Below, piece by piece: positions 1 through 5,686 of a stretch of DNA of 6,605 nucleotides. Origin of the DNA: Campylobacteraceae bacterium (GTDB lineage Bacteria; Campylobacterota; Campylobacteria; Campylobacterales; Sulfurovaceae); NCBI GenBank assembly GCA_026982175.1, contig JALSHP010000019.1:1-6605 (forward strand), given 5' to 3'. Positions within the stretch are counted from its first letter, which is position 1, and each line of letters opens with the position of its first letter. The position numbers and the translations under genes are program-made. The notes below the pieces were generated by a model. The model was given only the letters and a program-made list of their open reading frames with translations. It searched no databases and was not told the origin of the DNA.

Positions 1-579
1 AAATATATTTTATTTGATAAATGGTTCACAAGTATTGCTAACTTGGTCTTTATAGAAGAAGAGTTGAAAAAGAAATTTGTTTGTCCCATAAAAAGTAATA
101 GAAGAATTGCCCTTACTGAAGAAGAAAGAAATAATGGAAAATATGTTAATATCTCAAGCATAGATATAGAGGGTAGTAGTAGTCGTTTGGTTTATCTTGA
201 GGGTTATAAAAAACCTTTGAGAGTTATCAAGCAAGTTGTCAAAAACGGCGATGATGACGAATCTACTTATCTGTATCTTGTTACAAATGATATAGACTTA
301 TCTTTCAATCAAGTACTTGAAATCTACAAAAGACGGTGGAAAATAGAGGAATATCATAAATCACTCAAACAGAATTTAAAAATAGAACACTCACCTACAA
401 AAGTTGAAACATCTCAAAGAAACCATATTCACTTAGCTGTATGTGGATTTATTAAACTTGAAAAACTCCATCTAAACTATAACATGAATCACTTTGCCAT
501 CAAGGAAAAAATATATATTGAAGCCCTTAAGAGTGCTTATCAAAAAGTTCGAGAATTGCAGGAGTTCCAAGTTGCTTAG
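1..579 (+). CDS. DDE transposase, IS4-like, 3' part (5' end outside window)
   Basis: This is the C-terminal 192 codons of an insertion-sequence transposase. The frame is open from base 1 without a stop, so the gene begins left of the window; a TTG at 43 is not a convincing start because protein-like sequence continues upstream of it. The second catalytic Asp of the DDE triad is probably the D of FDKWF, encoded at 16-18. The IS4-type Y-(2)-R-(3)-E-(6)-K signature is seen in YKRRWKIEEYHKSLKQ: Tyr at 325-327, Arg at 334-336, catalytic Glu at 346-348 and Lys at 367-369. The C-terminal tail after the signature is of ordinary length. The enzyme would cut and paste its own element through an RNase H-like fold. 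The exact IS family (IS4 against IS701 or a relative) cannot be settled without the missing N-terminus and left end. The visible part has no frameshift, so it may be intact. Confidence 0.88.
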   Translation, partial: KYILFDKWFTSIANLVFIEEELKKKFVCPIKSNRRIALTEEERNNGKYVNISSIDIEGSSSRLVYLEGYKKPLRVIKQVVKNGDDDESTYLYLVTNDIDLSFNQVLEIYKRRWKIEEYHKSLKQNLKIEHSPTKVETSQRNHIHLAVCGFIKLEKLHLNYNMNHFAIKEKIYIEALKSAYQKVRELQEFQVA

Positions 580-610
580 AATTGTAACATCTTGCTCATT
601 TTTTAATTTT

Positions 611-630
611 GGATTATCGTAACGTCAGTT
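611..630 (+). repeat. Candidate right terminal repeat of the transposase element
   Basis: About 30 bases after the transposase stop there is a 20-base stretch ending in CGTAACGTCAGTT. Directly beyond it begins sequence of a different kind, a minus-strand nuclease remnant whose protein similarity fades at about 630. This is the expected place for the right inverted repeat of the element. The left end lies outside the window, so the repeat itself cannot be verified, and the boundary could be off by a few bases. Confidence 0.4.
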
Positions 631-829
631 CTATTTTTTGTTTTTTAAATTTAGGAATTTCAACATAAATCATGTTTAATTTATCATACATAACTTCTTT
701 GGTTTTAATATCAGTAATTACGCCATGATGAATGTATTCAGGAGATTCTTTAAACTTTTCAACTTCAAAACTTAACAGTCCTATAAAATACACTGGGGTA
801 AGTTTAAAGTCCCAAACCCCTCGCGTGGC
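614..829 (-). pseudogene. Remnant of Rpn-family PD-(D/E)XK nuclease/transposase-like gene
   Basis: Read on the minus strand from 829 down to 617, this stretch encodes about 71 residues without a stop, ending at TAA (614-616). It resembles the middle and C-terminal part of Rpn-type PD-(D/E)XK proteins. It opens with GVWDFKLTPVYFIGLLSFE, the usual 'WDFKLxPVY.I.iLxF' block of that family. A charged segment follows, then YDKLNMIYVEIPKFKK, the usual 'L...yiElPKF' block. The catalytic D/E-x-K region, which lies N-terminal to these blocks, is absent. An in-frame stop sits at 830-832. The overlapping frame upstream (about 826-864) reads SFPIKNKP, which could be the preceding segment shifted by one lost base. 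The last five codons (ELTLR) fall in the candidate insertion-sequence end, so the 3' end was probably cut by that insertion. No start codon or ribosome binding site is present. The family call rests on remembered motif patterns, not on a search. Confidence 0.6.
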
Positions 830-948
830 TTATTTTTTATGGGGAAAGATGTTATAGGGTGCATTTTTAAATTCAATTCTTTAGCTTCTTTACTTATTGT
901 TTTTATATCTAATATCTAAAAATATTATGATTCTTTATATATTATTAT

Positions 949-976
949 TATACTTTTAGATAAATAGCTATACAAT
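949..976 (+). promoter_or_regulatory. Probable frd operon promoter region (two -10 candidates)
   Basis: The region ahead of frdC is very AT-rich. It contains TATACT at 949-954 and TACAAT (within CTATACAAT) at 971-976, each one mismatch from the TATAAT -10 consensus. No good TTGACA -35 box lies upstream of either. That is usual for the housekeeping sigma factor of Campylobacterota, which relies on a -10 box with upstream periodic AT tracts. With the 971-976 box, transcription would begin near 982-984, at the edge of the palindrome that follows. The choice between the two boxes is inference. Confidence 0.45.
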
Positions 977-981
977 ACGTT

Positions 982-1012
982 AAATGTTATTAAAATATAT
1001 TTAATAACATTT
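982..1012. promoter_or_regulatory. Perfect 13-bp inverted repeat at the frd start region (possible operator)
   Basis: AAATGTTATTAAA at 982-994 is matched exactly by its reverse complement at 1000-1012, with the 5-base spacer ATATA. The symmetry spans 31 bp. It begins about six bases after the candidate -10 box at 971-976 and ends 21 bases before the frdC start. This is where a repressor or redox regulator of the operon could bind, or it could form a hairpin in the 5' leader. It does not match the CRP/FNR-like box TTGAT-N4-ATCAA. A rho-independent terminator is unlikely because the stem is almost pure A/T. Confidence 0.5.
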
Positions 1013-1021
1013 TAAATACCC

Positions 1022-1027
1022 AAAAGG
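1022..1027 (+). promoter_or_regulatory. frdC ribosome binding site (decides the start)
   Basis: AAAAGG ends six bases before the ATG at 1034. This spacing favours ATG 1034 (protein starting MSDVIEGYFG) over the in-frame TTG at 1028, which would leave no gap between the Shine-Dalgarno sequence and the start codon. Confidence 0.6.
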
Positions 1028-1033
1028 TTGAAG

Positions 1034-1834
1034 ATGAGTGATGTAATAGAAGGTTATTTTGGTGTAACCAAAGACGGAGGGAAAAGTAAGTTACCTGCTA
1101 AGCTAGATTGGTGGCAGAGTGCAACGGGACTTTTCCTTGGATTATTTATGTGGGGGCATATGCTTCTGGTCTCAAGCATACTTATAAGTCAAGACTTTAT
1201 GTATACCGTTACACAAATGCTTGAAGGTAGCTTTATCTTTGAAGATGGAGGAAAACCCATACTTGTGAGTATTTTTGCTGCTTTTGTCTTTGTTATCTTT
1301 ATTGTACATGCTGTATTAGCAATGCGTAAACTTCCTGAGAACTATCAACAATACAAAATACTTAAAACGCACATAAATACCATAGACCATGCCGATACAA
1401 AGCTTTGGTTCTATCAAGCATTTACTGGCTTTGTGATGTTCTTTTTGGGTTCCATACACCTATACATCATCATGACAAGTGCCGACAAGATAGGACCTTA
1501 TGCTTCTGCAGATAGAGTTGTAAGTGATTGGATGTGGCCACTTTATATACTTTTATTACTGGCTGTTGAATTTCATGGTTCCATTGGACTTTATAGACTC
1601 TCGGTTAAGTGGGGTTGGTTCGATGGGAAAAATCCTAGAGAAACAAGAAAAAAACTTAAAAAAGCAAAATGGTTTGTGACCGTATTCTTTTTAGCATTAG
1701 GTTTTGCTTCTTTAGCAGCCTATATAAAGATTGGTATAGAGCATCAAGATAACTATGGAGAACGTTATAAACCTACGTCTCACATAAATTACAACATAGA
1801 TAAAATAAGAGAGACCCAAGGAGTACAAGCATGA
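1034..1834 (+). CDS. frdC: Fumarate reductase cytochrome b subunit (dihaem, menaquinol-oxidising)
   Basis: FrdC is the membrane anchor of menaquinol:fumarate reductase. It oxidises menaquinol and passes electrons through two haem b groups to FrdB. The 266-residue protein has five hydrophobic helices at roughly 28-52, 75-98, 123-149, 164-190 and 211-232. The four axial histidines are visible at His42, His92, His142 and His181, against 44, 93, 143 and 182 in Wolinella. By analogy His92/His181 hold the proximal haem and His42/His142 the distal haem. Glu179, two residues before the last haem ligand, corresponds to Wolinella Glu180, the key residue of the transmembrane proton ('E') pathway. Glu64 sits where the menaquinol-site Glu66 would be. 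The length is close to the roughly 256 residues of the family. The start is ATG 1034 with AAAAGG upstream. The stop codon overlaps the frdA ATG (ATGA), implying coupled translation. Confidence 0.97.
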   Translation: MSDVIEGYFGVTKDGGKSKLPAKLDWWQSATGLFLGLFMWGHMLLVSSILISQDFMYTVTQMLEGSFIFEDGGKPILVSIFAAFVFVIFIVHAVLAMRKLPENYQQYKILKTHINTIDHADTKLWFYQAFTGFVMFFLGSIHLYIIMTSADKIGPYASADRVVSDWMWPLYILLLLAVEFHGSIGLYRLSVKWGWFDGKNPRETRKKLKKAKWFVTVFFLALGFASLAAYIKIGIEHQDNYGERYKPTSHINYNIDKIRETQGVQA

Positions 1835-3816
1835 ACATAGTTTATTGTGATGCATTAATTATTGGTGGTGGACTAGCAGGACTTAGAGCCAGTGTTGCTG
1901 CCCAATCAGAGGGTTTAAATACAATTGTCCTTTCACTGGTACCTGTCAAACGTTCTCATTCAGCAGCTGCACAAGGTGGAATGCAAGCGAGTGTGGGTAA
2001 TGCAAAAATGAGTCAAGGGGACAATGAAGATGTTCACTTTATGGATACCGTTAAAGGTAGCGATTGGGGTTGTGACCAAAAGGTTGCTAGAATGTTTGTG
2101 AACACAGCACCCAAAGCAATTCGAGAACTTGCCAATTGGGGTGTGCCTTGGAGTAGAGTGAGAAAAGGTGATCATGAAAAAATCACGGATACTAAAAAAA
2201 CCATTATTACCGAAGATGATGACGCACATGGCTTAATCACTTCTCGTGATTTTGGGGGTACTAAAAAGTGGCGTACTTGTTATACCGCAGATGCGACAGG
2301 ACATACCATGCTTTATGGGGTGGCAAATGAAGCACTCAAACAAAAAGTAGACATAAGAGATAGAAAAGAAGTACTTTCTTTAATCCATAAAGATAAGCGA
2401 TGTTATGGTGCTGTTGTGAGAGACTTGATTACAGGTGAACTTGAAGCCTATGTGGCAAAGGGAACCTGTGTTTCGACTGGGGGCTATGGTCGTCTCTATA
2501 AGACCACTACCAATGCAATAATCTGTGAGGGTACAGGTCAAGCAACGGTATTGGAAACGGGGGTAGCAACTTTAGGAAACATGGAAGCTGTACAGTTTCA
2601 TCCAACCCCAATTGTGCCATCAGGTATTTTACTTACCGAGGGTTGTCGTGGAGATGGTGGTGTTCTTAGAGATCATGATGGTTATCGTTTTATGCCAGAC
2701 TATGAACCTGAGAAAAAAGATTTGGCATCAAGAGATGTTGTGAGCCGTAGGATGATGGAACATATTAAAAAAGGAAAAGGAACGGCTTCTCCTTTTGGTG
2801 ACCATTTATGGTTAGATATTTCTATTTTAGGGCGTGCGCATGTGGAAAAAAACCTAAGAGACATACAAGACATTGCTCGGAGCTTCAATGGTATTGACCC
2901 TGCCGATGAGGGAGCAAAAGGTTGGATGCCTGTGCGTCCTGCACAGCATTATTCCATGGGAGGTATTCGTACCAAAGAGACAGGTGAATCACCAGAACTT
3001 GCAGGACTTTTTTCTTGTGGAGAATCGGCTTGTTGGGATTTACATGGTTTTAATAGATTGGGTGGAAATTCTGTCGCAGAAGCTGTGGTTTCTGGCATGA
3101 TAGTGGGAAAATATTTAACAGATTATTGTTTAGAAACTGAAACAACGATTGATACCCAACTCATAAGTGAGGCACTTCAGAAAGAGGAAGCTTATATTGA
3201 TGAAATTTTAGCCCGTGAAGAGGGAGAAAATATTTTTGTCATTAAAAAGCGTATGCAACAGATTATGGATGACAAAGTAGGAATTTTTAGAAATAATGAT
3301 GATTTAGAAGAAGCGGTAGAAGAACTTCAAGTATTGCTTAAACGCAGTAAAAATGCATGTGTTAAAAGTAAGTTAAAGTCGGCAAATCCAGAACTTTCAG
3401 AGGCATATAGGGTTCCAAAAATGATTAAGTTGGCACTCTGTGTCTCTTATGGGGCATTGTTACGAAAAGAATCCAGAGGGGCGCATTATAGGGAAGATTA
3501 TTTGAAGCGTGATGATGCCAATTGGTTAAAGAGAACCCTAACTTCTTGGTCAGATAAAGAGAGTACCTTACCTACAATAAAGTATGAAGTTCTTGATGTA
3601 ATGAAGATGGAACTGGCTCCTGGCTTTAGAGGTTATGGTGCTAAAGGGATGATTATAGAAAATGAATTCTCTGCGAAGCGACAAGAAATGGTAGATGCAC
3701 TTAAAGAGAGCATGAAAGACAAAGATAGGTTTGCACTGCAAGATGCATTAATGCCCTATGTATTGCCGTTAGACTATAAAGACAAAAATGAGAGATATGG
3801 AGTAGGATATGAGTAA
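1831..3816 (+). CDS. frdA: Fumarate reductase flavoprotein subunit
   Basis: FrdA is the catalytic subunit. It reduces fumarate to succinate at a covalently bound FAD on the cytoplasmic face of the membrane complex. The 661-residue protein begins with a Rossmann dinucleotide-binding motif, GGGLAG at 12-17. RSHSAAAQGG follows, and its His43 is the histidine that carries the 8-alpha-linked FAD (also His43 in Wolinella). Active-site residues are present: His257 and Thr269/Glu270 in the FHPTP...LLTEG region, the proton-donating Arg301 in LASRDVVSR, His373 in AQHYSMGG, and Arg409 in HGFNRLGGNS. The capping domain spans roughly 260-370, the FAD domain resumes to about 440, and a helical C-terminal domain follows. 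Wolinella FrdA has about 656 residues, so this copy looks complete. AAGGAG at 1818-1823 is the ribosome binding site, seven bases before the ATG. The gene overlaps frdC by 4 nt and frdB by 8 nt. The His43-linked FAD and FrdC partner argue against a soluble L-aspartate oxidase (NadB). Confidence 0.98.
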   Translation: MNIVYCDALIIGGGLAGLRASVAAQSEGLNTIVLSLVPVKRSHSAAAQGGMQASVGNAKMSQGDNEDVHFMDTVKGSDWGCDQKVARMFVNTAPKAIRELANWGVPWSRVRKGDHEKITDTKKTIITEDDDAHGLITSRDFGGTKKWRTCYTADATGHTMLYGVANEALKQKVDIRDRKEVLSLIHKDKRCYGAVVRDLITGELEAYVAKGTCVSTGGYGRLYKTTTNAIICEGTGQATVLETGVATLGNMEAVQFHPTPIVPSGILLTEGCRGDGGVLRDHDGYRFMPDYEPEKKDLASRDVVSRRMMEHIKKGKGTASPFGDHLWLDISILGRAHVEKNLRDIQDIARSFNGIDPADEGAKGWMPVRPAQHYSMGGIRTKETGESPELAGLFSCGESACWDLHGFNRLGGNSVAEAVVSGMIVGKYLTDYCLETETTIDTQLISEALQKEEAYIDEILAREEGENIFVIKKRMQQIMDDKVGIFRNNDDLEEAVEELQVLLKRSKNACVKSKLKSANPELSEAYRVPKMIKLALCVSYGALLRKESRGAHYREDYLKRDDANWLKRTLTSWSDKESTLPTIKYEVLDVMKMELAPGFRGYGAKGMIIENEFSAKRQEMVDALKESMKDKDRFALQDALMPYVLPLDYKDKNERYGVGYE

Positions 3817-4546
3817 GATGGAAACAAAAGGAAGAGAATTAACTTTCTCTATTTTAAAATATAGCCCTTTAAATAAAGAAGATAAACCAGAGTTTGTAGA
3901 GTTTAAACTCGAAGAAACCATCGGGATGACACTGTTTATTGCACTCAATATTATTCGCGAACAAATGGATGCCAGTTTGGCATTTGACTTTGTTTGTCGA
4001 GCAGGTATTTGTGGTTCTTGTGGCATGGTTATCAATGGAAAACCAAAATTGGCATGTAGAACATTGACAGCTGATTATAAAGATGGAAAAATTCAACTGA
4101 TGCCAATGCCAGCCTTTGAGTTAATTCAAGATTTATCGGTGAATACAGGTAAATGGATGGATGACATGTCCAATCGTGTTGAATCTTGGATTCATAGTAA
4201 TGACCCAGCTGATATTTCTAAAATAGAAGAGAAAATAGAGCCTGATGTGGCAGATGAAGTTTTTGAGCTGGACCGTTGTATTGAGTGTGGTCTTTGTGTC
4301 TCTTCTTGTGCAACAGCACTTATGAGACCCAATTTTGTAGGGGCTGTAGGGCTTAATCGTATTGCAAGATTTTCGGTAGACCCTCATGACAATCGTAGAG
4401 ATGAAGACTTTTATGAACTCATCGGAGATGACAATGGAATTTTTGGTTGTATGAGTCTTATGGGTTGTGAAGACCATTGTCCTAAGAATCTACCATTACA
4501 AGAGAAAATTGCTTACCTAAGAAGAAAAATGGTAAAATTAAGATAA
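3809..4546 (+). CDS. frdB: Fumarate reductase iron-sulfur subunit
   Basis: FrdB wires the FrdC haems to the FrdA flavin through three Fe-S clusters. The 245-residue protein has an N-terminal plant-ferredoxin-like domain with Cys63, Cys68, Cys71 and Cys83 (CRAGICGSC...C) for the [2Fe-2S] cluster. The C-terminal ferredoxin-like domain has Cys157, Cys160, Cys163 (CIECGLC) and Cys224 for the [4Fe-4S] cluster, and Cys167, Cys214 and Cys220 for the [3Fe-4S] cluster. Every cysteine is offset by exactly six residues from Wolinella FrdB, because of a slightly longer N-terminus. The third cluster position lacks the fourth Cys, as expected for a [3Fe-4S] centre. Translation probably starts at ATG 3809, inside the end of frdA, with GGAG at 3799-3802 six bases upstream. 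ATG 3818 is an alternative that would shorten the protein by three residues. The 8-nt overlap suggests translational coupling to frdA. Confidence 0.97.
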   Translation: MSKMETKGRELTFSILKYSPLNKEDKPEFVEFKLEETIGMTLFIALNIIREQMDASLAFDFVCRAGICGSCGMVINGKPKLACRTLTADYKDGKIQLMPMPAFELIQDLSVNTGKWMDDMSNRVESWIHSNDPADISKIEEKIEPDVADEVFELDRCIECGLCVSSCATALMRPNFVGAVGLNRIARFSVDPHDNRRDEDFYELIGDDNGIFGCMSLMGCEDHCPKNLPLQEKIAYLRRKMVKLR

Positions 4547-4566
4547 ATATTCAATAGGAGAATATC

Positions 4567-5151
4567 ATGGCAAAAAAATTAATACTGGTTATAGGCGCAC
4601 CAGGTTCAGGAAAGTCGACAGACAGTGAGCTTCTTGCAAAAAGACATACAGAAGATATTACGACTATTTCTGTGGGAGACTTGTTAAGAGATGAGATTAA
4701 ACGAGGGACAGGTGTTGGAAAAATAGCTGAAAAATATGTTGCAACAGGTGATAATGTACCTGGGCAAGTTGTTGTTTATGAAATTTTTGGACTGATTTCA
4801 AATGCACCTAAAGACATCGTTCTTATAGACGGTTTTCCACGAAGTATCGACCAAATGAAAGAGCTAGGAGATGAACTTTTTTATAGTAAAGACATTGACT
4901 TAGTCTCTGTGATTGAAATACGAATCACTAGAGAGACGGCAAGAAAAAGAGTTTTATCAGATAATGCATCCGATGAAGAGGTAAAGCGTTTTGAGCATAA
5001 AATGGACGTTTATACCAATTTAATTGAAGAGATTGAGAATTATTACAGTGAAGAAAACTTGTTAACCGTGGTAGATGGAGAACAAGGGATTGAAGATATA
5101 GTATCGCAGATTGATGAGTATCTCAAAACACAAGTTCATCTCTTTACTTAG
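4567..5151 (+). CDS. adk: Adenylate kinase family protein, short form with a degenerate LID
   Basis: This 194-residue cytoplasmic kinase should interconvert ATP + AMP and two ADP. The P-loop GAPGSGKST is at 10-18 with Lys16. The NMP-binding site is recognisable: GDLLR at 37-41 with Arg41, and DGFPRSIDQ at 88-96 with Arg92 and Gln96. It lacks the inserted LID domain of long-form enzymes, as do Helicobacter and Campylobacter Adk. Unusually, the segment that reads VLGRxRGxDDxxEVFxxRM in its relatives is here VLSDNASDEEVKRFEHKM (129-146). The GR-RG and R-DD arginines are gone, and Lys145 replaces the last one. The AMP-site STGD is SVGD (Val36). The frame is open and well formed, so this looks like divergence rather than decay. 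AGGAG at 4556-4560 lies six bases before the ATG, and the 20-nt gap after frdB suggests co-transcription with frd. It could be a paralogue with another nucleotide substrate. Confidence 0.8.
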   Translation: MAKKLILVIGAPGSGKSTDSELLAKRHTEDITTISVGDLLRDEIKRGTGVGKIAEKYVATGDNVPGQVVVYEIFGLISNAPKDIVLIDGFPRSIDQMKELGDELFYSKDIDLVSVIEIRITRETARKRVLSDNASDEEVKRFEHKMDVYTNLIEEIENYYSEENLLTVVDGEQGIEDIVSQIDEYLKTQVHLFT

Positions 5152-5163
5152 AAAAGTTTTAAA

Positions 5164-5197
5164 AATCTAGCTAAAATAAAAGGGGACAGGCTAGATT
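5164..5197. repeat. 8-bp stem hairpin downstream of adk, overlapping an element end
   Basis: AATCTAGC at 5164-5171 pairs exactly with GCTAGATT at 5190-5197, leaving an 18-base loop. The right arm overlaps the GGGGACAGG core of the transposase remnant that follows. The hairpin lies 12 bases after the adk stop, between two convergent genes, and could help end transcription. The stem has only three G/C pairs and no T-run follows on the plus strand, so a rho-independent terminator is doubtful. A structural end of the mobile element is the other reading. Confidence 0.35.
5182..5190. repeat. REP-like terminal core GGGGACAGG of the truncated element
   Basis: GGGGACAGG lies 13 bases beyond the 3' end of the minus-strand transposase remnant. 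On that gene's coding strand it reads CCTGTCCCC, in the same position and orientation as CCTGACCCC at the 3' end of the intact element (6464-6472). It is therefore probably the surviving 3' terminus of the older element. The core is short, and the assignment depends on this positional match. Confidence 0.45.
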
Positions 5198-5203
5198 AAA
5201 TAC

Positions 5204-5617
5204 CTAAATAACACTGGGTCTTCCCCTCTTTCTCAAAGTAGATAACAAACTATATCTTTTAGCAGTCTCCATTTGCCATGCCTCTTGCCCAAGTGGTGCT
5301 TGTCGATTAACTGAATTTCGTATGTTTTCTAATTCTGCTTCTTTTAAAGGTTGATTGACATAGTTTACCCATTCATCATAAAGTTCCATATATGGCTCAC
5401 TTAATAGTCTTCTATTTTTCTCTACTCTTTCATAAAGCGAACCATATTTCCACTCTTCTGCTTTTTGGCTTAGTTTTGCTCTATGAGCATTTGCTTCTAT
5501 ATAGCGAATAAGTGTTAAATAATAACTCTCTTTTTCTACCATAAAGCTTTTATAGCGTCCTTGCCAAATATGTCCAGAGGTTTTGTTCTTCTTATGATAA
5601 TATCGTACATGTACCAT
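5204..5617 (-). pseudogene. REP-associated tyrosine transposase (Y1/HUH), N-terminally truncated
   Basis: The 137-residue frame encodes the C-terminal part of a REP-associated tyrosine transposase (RAYT), an HUH-type single-strand nuclease that acts on REP hairpins. It begins mid-domain with VRYYHKKNKTSGHIWQGRYKS, the block just after the HUH motif. The likely catalytic Tyr39 follows in LIRYIEANAHRA. The family's C-terminal signature comes next: YVNQPLKEAELENIR (86-100), GQEAW (110-114) and STLRKRGRP (126-134). The first 75 or so residues, including the His-x-His metal-binding pair, are missing. The apparent ATG uses two bases of the neighbouring inverted repeat, has no ribosome binding site, and is preceded in frame by TGA at 5636-5638 inside that repeat. 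The gene was therefore cut exactly at the edge of the intact element to its right. The missing N-terminal half is not found beyond that element's far end. It belongs to a different RAYT subgroup from its neighbour. Confidence 0.88.
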
Positions 5618-5638
5618 GGGGTCAGGTGAACGTAATCA
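5616..5638 (+). repeat. Left inverted repeat of the RAYT element
   Basis: It starts ATGGGGTCAGG and ends GTAATCA, and it is identical over all 23 bases to the right repeat in inverse orientation. The core GGGGTCAGG is at 5618-5626. Its internal symmetry is weak (TCA-GG-TGA), so a long REP-style hairpin within the single repeat is not evident. Confidence 0.9.
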
Positions 5639-5658
5639 CATCAAAAGAAAAAATAAGC

Positions 5659-5679
5659 TATACTCTTAAAAAAGAGGAG
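5659..5679 (+). promoter_or_regulatory. Putative -10 box and ribosome binding site of the intact transposase
   Basis: TATACT at 5659-5664 is one mismatch from the -10 consensus, and AGGAG at 5675-5679 lies seven bases before the ATG. No -35 consensus is visible; the matching position falls at the inner edge of the left inverted repeat. The gap between the -10 box and the ribosome binding site leaves only a very short leader. Confidence 0.45.
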
Positions 5680-5686
5680 ATAGCCC

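Noticed and set aside
43..45. TTG as the start of the transposase
   Set aside because: The same frame is open to base 1 and encodes FDKWF, the expected region of the second catalytic Asp, so the gene simply continues out of the window.
1028..1033. TTG start for frdC two codons upstream
   Set aside because: It would sit directly against the AAAAGG ribosome binding site with no spacing. ATG 1034 has proper spacing and gives a normal N-terminus.
1960..2229. Minus-strand open frame inside frdA
   Set aside because: It lies opposite strongly conserved FrdA codons, including the FAD-linking region, has no family-like motif, and is a shadow of the real gene. The same holds for the other frames inside frdA and frdB.
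5605..5614. 10-bp palindrome GTACATGTAC beside the left inverted repeat
   Set aside because: It encodes the VHVR region of the truncated transposase and is short. No matching copy is seen at the right end, so it is probably chance.
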